In this document: piece by piece, positions 61,641-64,000 of the stretch
Layout: every line of letters begins with the position of its first letter
Position numbering within the stretch: position 1 is the first letter of the stretch
Origin: Mesorhizobium sp. B2-3-4
GTDB lineage: Bacteria > Pseudomonadota > Alphaproteobacteria > Rhizobiales > Rhizobiaceae
NCBI RefSeq assembly: GCF_006442315.1
Contig: NZ_VFVY01000023.1
Span: forward strand, 1 to 64,000
Direction of reading: 5' to 3'
DNA: 64,000 nucleotides
Position numbers and translations under genes: made by a program
Notes under the pieces: model-generated
What the model was told of the DNA's origin: nothing
What the model saw: only the letters and a program-made list of their open reading frames with translations
The model's database searches: none

Positions 61641-62474
61641 ATGCTCATCCACCGACTTGCCACTCTGACCGGCCTTGCCGTAGCAACGTTGTTCCTGGCC
61701 GCGCCAGCCAACGCGCTGACGATGGCCGAATGCAGCACGAAGTATAACGCCGCCAAGGACGCGGGAACACTTTCCGGACAGACCTGGAACCAGTTCCGCA
61801 AGGCGCAGTGCGGCGCCGACGCCGCGGCTGCCACGGACACCAAGCCGGCAACAACCAAAGCTGCCGAGACCAAACCGGCCAAGGCAAAGCCCGCGGCCGC
61901 CGCAGCCGCGGCCGACAGTACAGCCAAGGGGCTGACCGCCAAGGAATGCAGCACCAAGTACCAGGCGGCCAAGGCCGCCGGCACGCTGAACGGCATGAAG
62001 TGGAACGACTTCCGCAAGACCGAATGCGCCGCCGGCGCATCCGCTGCCGCCGACACCAAGCCTGCGACCACCAAGGCCGCCGCCGACGCTGGCGGCAAGG
62101 GCCTGTCCATGGCCGAATGCAGCACCAAGTATCAGGCGGCCAAGACGGCGAACACGCTGAAGGGCATGAAGTGGAACGACTTCCGCAAGGCCGAATGCGG
62201 CGCCGGCGCATCCGATGACGACACCGTGCCCGCTCCCAGCGAGGCGAGCTATACCAAGGAGCCGGCAAAGCCGACGACGGTTGCACCCAAGGGTGTCACC
62301 TTCCCGTCCGCGATCTCGGCGAAGTATGCCAGCGAAACCCCCGGAAAGGGCCGCATGCACACCTGCCTCGACCAGTACTATGTCCTCAAGGACGCCAACG
62401 CGCTCGGCGGCCTGAAGTGGATCCAGAAGGGCGGCGGCTTCTACAGCCTCTGCAATGCCAAGCTGAAGGGCTGA
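61641..62474 (+). CDS. secreted protein with repeated two-cysteine units
   Basis: A 277-residue exported protein. After a signal peptide (1-24, ending ANA) come three near-identical units of about 32 residues, at 28-58, 101-131 and 155-185, each with the pattern A-E-C-S-T-K-Y-x-A-A-K then L-x-G-x-x-W-N-x-F-R-K-x-x-C, so one cysteine at each end that could pair. A fourth divergent unit is at the C-terminus (CLDQYYVLKDANALGGLKWIQ..C). The units are joined by Ala/Lys/Pro/Thr-rich linkers. I recognise the repeat as present in Rhizobiales exported proteins but know no function; binding to cell wall or to a surface polymer is only a guess. GGAG precedes the ATG. Confidence 0.85.
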   Translation: MLIHRLATLTGLAVATLFLAAPANALTMAECSTKYNAAKDAGTLSGQTWNQFRKAQCGADAAAATDTKPATTKAAETKPAKAKPAAAAAAADSTAKGLTAKECSTKYQAAKAAGTLNGMKWNDFRKTECAAGASAAADTKPATTKAAADAGGKGLSMAECSTKYQAAKTANTLKGMKWNDFRKAECGAGASDDDTVPAPSEASYTKEPAKPTTVAPKGVTFPSAISAKYASETPGKGRMHTCLDQYYVLKDANALGGLKWIQKGGGFYSLCNAKLKG

Positions 62475-62499
62475 TACCCGTCATCATCTGAGACGCAAG

Positions 62500-62530
62500 G
62501 CCCGCAAACCGCAAGGTTTGCGGGCTTTTT
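62500..62530 (+). terminator. Rho-independent terminator of repeat protein gene
   Basis: An 11-base-pair perfect stem (GCCCGCAAACC / GGTTTGCGGGC) with a GCAA loop and a T-run (62526-62530). It is 26 bases past the stop of the gene at 61641-62474. The gene arriving from the other side ends at 62549, so it may be shared. Confidence 0.92.
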
Positions 62531-62548
62531 GCCGCGCCCGGTTGCGTC

Positions 62549-63424
62549 TCAAATGCTTTGTTCTGAAGACTGCAGGAGCGCGACCAGACTTGAAAGATCG
62601 GCGTCGGCCCTGCCAGCCGTCACGCCGCGTCGCATCAGGCCTTGCATCGGCAGGATGAGTTCGGTGCTGACACCGGCGGCCCTGCTGGCATCGACCAGAT
62701 TGACATAGGCATCGGCCTGCATGCCCAGATTGGAGACGACATTGCTGGTGTGATCTCCGCTGTCGAGCTGCTGCGCCCATTTCGGCAACCCGCCTTGCAT
62801 CGCTTGAAGCCACGATGTCAGCAGCGGCATGAATTCGCCGGCCGGGATTCCAGCCTTGCCCGTCAGCGCCAATGCCTGGAGCACGCCGGTGAACAACCCG
62901 TACATGCCGGCCAGAAGCGAGATGTCGTAGAGCGGCGCGAGACCGGCATCCTCGCCGAGATATTTGCTGGTGCCAAGCGCGTCGAGCCGTCCCGAATGGC
63001 TATCGAATGCCTGACCGGAGCCGCTGTAGAGTATCAGGGCATGCCGTCCGCCGATCATCGGCGGCACCGCCATGATGCCGCCGTCGATATAGTCGGCGCC
63101 ACATTGGGCGGCCCAGACGGACATCGCCCGCGCCTGTTCGGGTGTGCCGTTGGTGAGATTGACCAATGTCCGCCCCGACAAGGCTTGTCGCGCGGGATCA
63201 AGCACCTGGTGGACGGTGTCGTAAACGAGGAGGCACGCCACGATCAGCGGGCTCGATCCAATGGCTTCCTCCACGCTCGCCGCCACCATTGCACCCTTGG
63301 CCGCCAGGGCTTTTGTCCTTGCCGGTGAGCGGTTCCACACCGTCACCGAATGTCCCTTGTCGAGAAAGGCTCCGGCGAGAGCCGTGCCCATGGCGCCGAG
63401 GCCGATTACGGCAATATCACTCAT
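62549..63424 (-). CDS. NAD(P)-binding oxidoreductase, imine-reductase/HIBADH-like
   Basis: A 291-residue two-domain enzyme. The Rossmann motif GLGAMG (7-12) opens the NADPH domain (to about 165), the linking long helix follows, and the C-terminal domain is all-helical with DYIDGGIMAVPP in the middle. The layout matches imine reductases and beta-hydroxyacid dehydrogenases; the classic catalytic lysine of the HIBADH family is not obvious, so imine reductase-like activity is favoured. AGGAAAAG precedes the ATG. It follows the SDR gene by 41 bases, so the two are probably one operon. Confidence 0.83.
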   Translation of the reverse strand: MSDIAVIGLGAMGTALAGAFLDKGHSVTVWNRSPARTKALAAKGAMVAASVEEAIGSSPLIVACLLVYDTVHQVLDPARQALSGRTLVNLTNGTPEQARAMSVWAAQCGADYIDGGIMAVPPMIGGRHALILYSGSGQAFDSHSGRLDALGTSKYLGEDAGLAPLYDISLLAGMYGLFTGVLQALALTGKAGIPAGEFMPLLTSWLQAMQGGLPKWAQQLDSGDHTSNVVSNLGMQADAYVNLVDASRAAGVSTELILPMQGLMRRGVTAGRADADLSSLVALLQSSEQSI

Positions 63425-63465
63425 GATGCTTTTCCTGATTCCGCTGCGAAGGTTGGATTGGGATG

Positions 63466-64000
63466 TCATGCCGGCAAAGGGCTCAGATCCTGGCCCAGGC
63501 CGCCATCGACCGTCAGCCGTGCACCCGTGGTGAACGTCGCCTCGAAAGCCAGGAACAGCACGGCCCGCGCGACCTCCTCGACGGTGCCGTGACGTTTCAT
63601 CGGCGTGACTGCATCGCCGATTGCCATGAAGGCCGCACGTTCCTCGGCGGAGGCGCCGGCCACACCCATCGTCGGCGTATCGATGAACCCCGGACTGACC
63701 ACATTGACGCGGATCCGGCGCGGCAGAAGCTCGGCGGCCAGCACCTTGGCGAAAGCGCGAAGCGCTGCCTTGGACCCGGAATAGACGCTCATGCCTCCGG
63801 AGCCGGATTCATCGGCGATCGACGAGGTGAAGACGATGGCGCCGCCATCCCTGATGAGCGGCAACAGGCGCTGCACGGTGAAGAAGGCGCCTTTGGCATT
63901 GATGTTGAAGATGTGGTCGTAGCTGCTTTCGGTGACCCGTTCCACCGGCGCGATATCCGCGACACCTGCATTCATGTGAAGGAAATCGATCTGTCCGAGT
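63466..64000 (-). CDS. short-chain dehydrogenase/reductase, 5' end beyond window
   Basis: The C-terminal about 178 residues of a classical SDR are seen; the frame runs open through the right end of the window, so the N-terminal TGxxxGxG cofactor motif is outside. Visible motifs are the N-A-G tetrad region (HMNAGVAD), FNINAKGAFF, catalytic Ser in FTSSIADESG, the YSGSK active site, and the PGFIDTPTM loop, ending with GARLTVDGGLGQDL. It is upstream of the imine-reductase-like gene and probably cotranscribed; a regulator may lie outside the window. Confidence 0.9.
   Translation of the reverse strand, partial: LGQIDFLHMNAGVADIAPVERVTESSYDHIFNINAKGAFFTVQRLLPLIRDGGAIVFTSSIADESGSGGMSVYSGSKAALRAFAKVLAAELLPRRIRVNVVSPGFIDTPTMGVAGASAEERAAFMAIGDAVTPMKRHGTVEEVARAVLFLAFEATFTTGARLTVDGGLGQDLSPLPA

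Overview
The window looks like chromosomal DNA of an alphaproteobacterium of the order Hyphomicrobiales, most likely Mesorhizobium or a close relative. This rests on high GC, strong G/C third-position bias on both strands, and the gene families present: PhaR-type PHB repressor, CarD, an RpoH2-type sigma factor behind an EcfG/RpoE2-like promoter, DUF1036 and DUF1244 proteins, Omp25/31-like porins, and a serC leader. No tRNA, rRNA, CRISPR array, insertion sequence or prophage was seen, so most of it reads as core genome. The naming of the genus is an inference.

Layout. 0-9.4 kb: a hydrolase, an L,D-transpeptidase, pyruvate kinase with a DUF1036 partner, N-formylglutamate amidohydrolase, DUF1244, an MFS transporter, and a LysR regulator divergent from an NAD(P)-binding reductase. 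9.4-13.9 kb: an RND efflux pump with its adaptor. 14.6-18.5 kb: a regulator with a ModE-like DNA-binding domain and a substrate-binding domain, divergent from an aldehyde dehydrogenase and a formyltransferase. 18.5-24.2 kb: a patatin-like lipase with an apparent ATA start, two divergent citrate-synthase-family genes (one with an N-terminal helix-turn-helix), a GlxA-type regulator, a rhodanese and a GNAT enzyme. 24.3-27.3 kb: phaR and phaAB with two exact CTGC-N3-GCAG operators between them. 28-39 kb: SUV3-like helicase, S4 protein, ferredoxin, CarD, a polar amino acid ABC transporter, rpoH2, and an M48 lipoprotein protease with an apparent CTG start. 39-43.4 kb: thiBPQ behind a TPP riboswitch and a divergent thiamine diphosphokinase. 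43.4-49 kb: an ABC-F ATPase, a CcdAB toxin-antitoxin pair, a large membrane-anchored protein of unknown function, and purA. 50-53.7 kb: a three-subunit membrane dehydrogenase (TAT-exported small subunit, GMC flavoprotein with a four-cysteine motif, triheme cytochrome c). 54-57 kb: serCA with a leader hairpin over the ribosome binding site. 57-64 kb: a WG-repeat protein, two beta-barrel porins, glmM, a secreted protein of repeated two-cysteine units, an imine-reductase-like oxidoreductase, and an SDR gene cut by the window end.

The genes support central carbon storage (acetyl-CoA to PHB, citrate synthases, pyruvate kinase), cofactor supply (thiamine), serine and purine synthesis, envelope maintenance and stress response. 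The most interesting parts are regulatory or composite: the split formyl-tetrahydrofolate-dehydrogenase-like pair with its effector-sensing regulator, the DNA-binding citrate synthase homolog with phased repeats, two genes whose only sensible start codons are non-canonical, the paired PhaR operators, and the two-cysteine repeat protein. Function calls are from motifs and general family knowledge; no database search was run.
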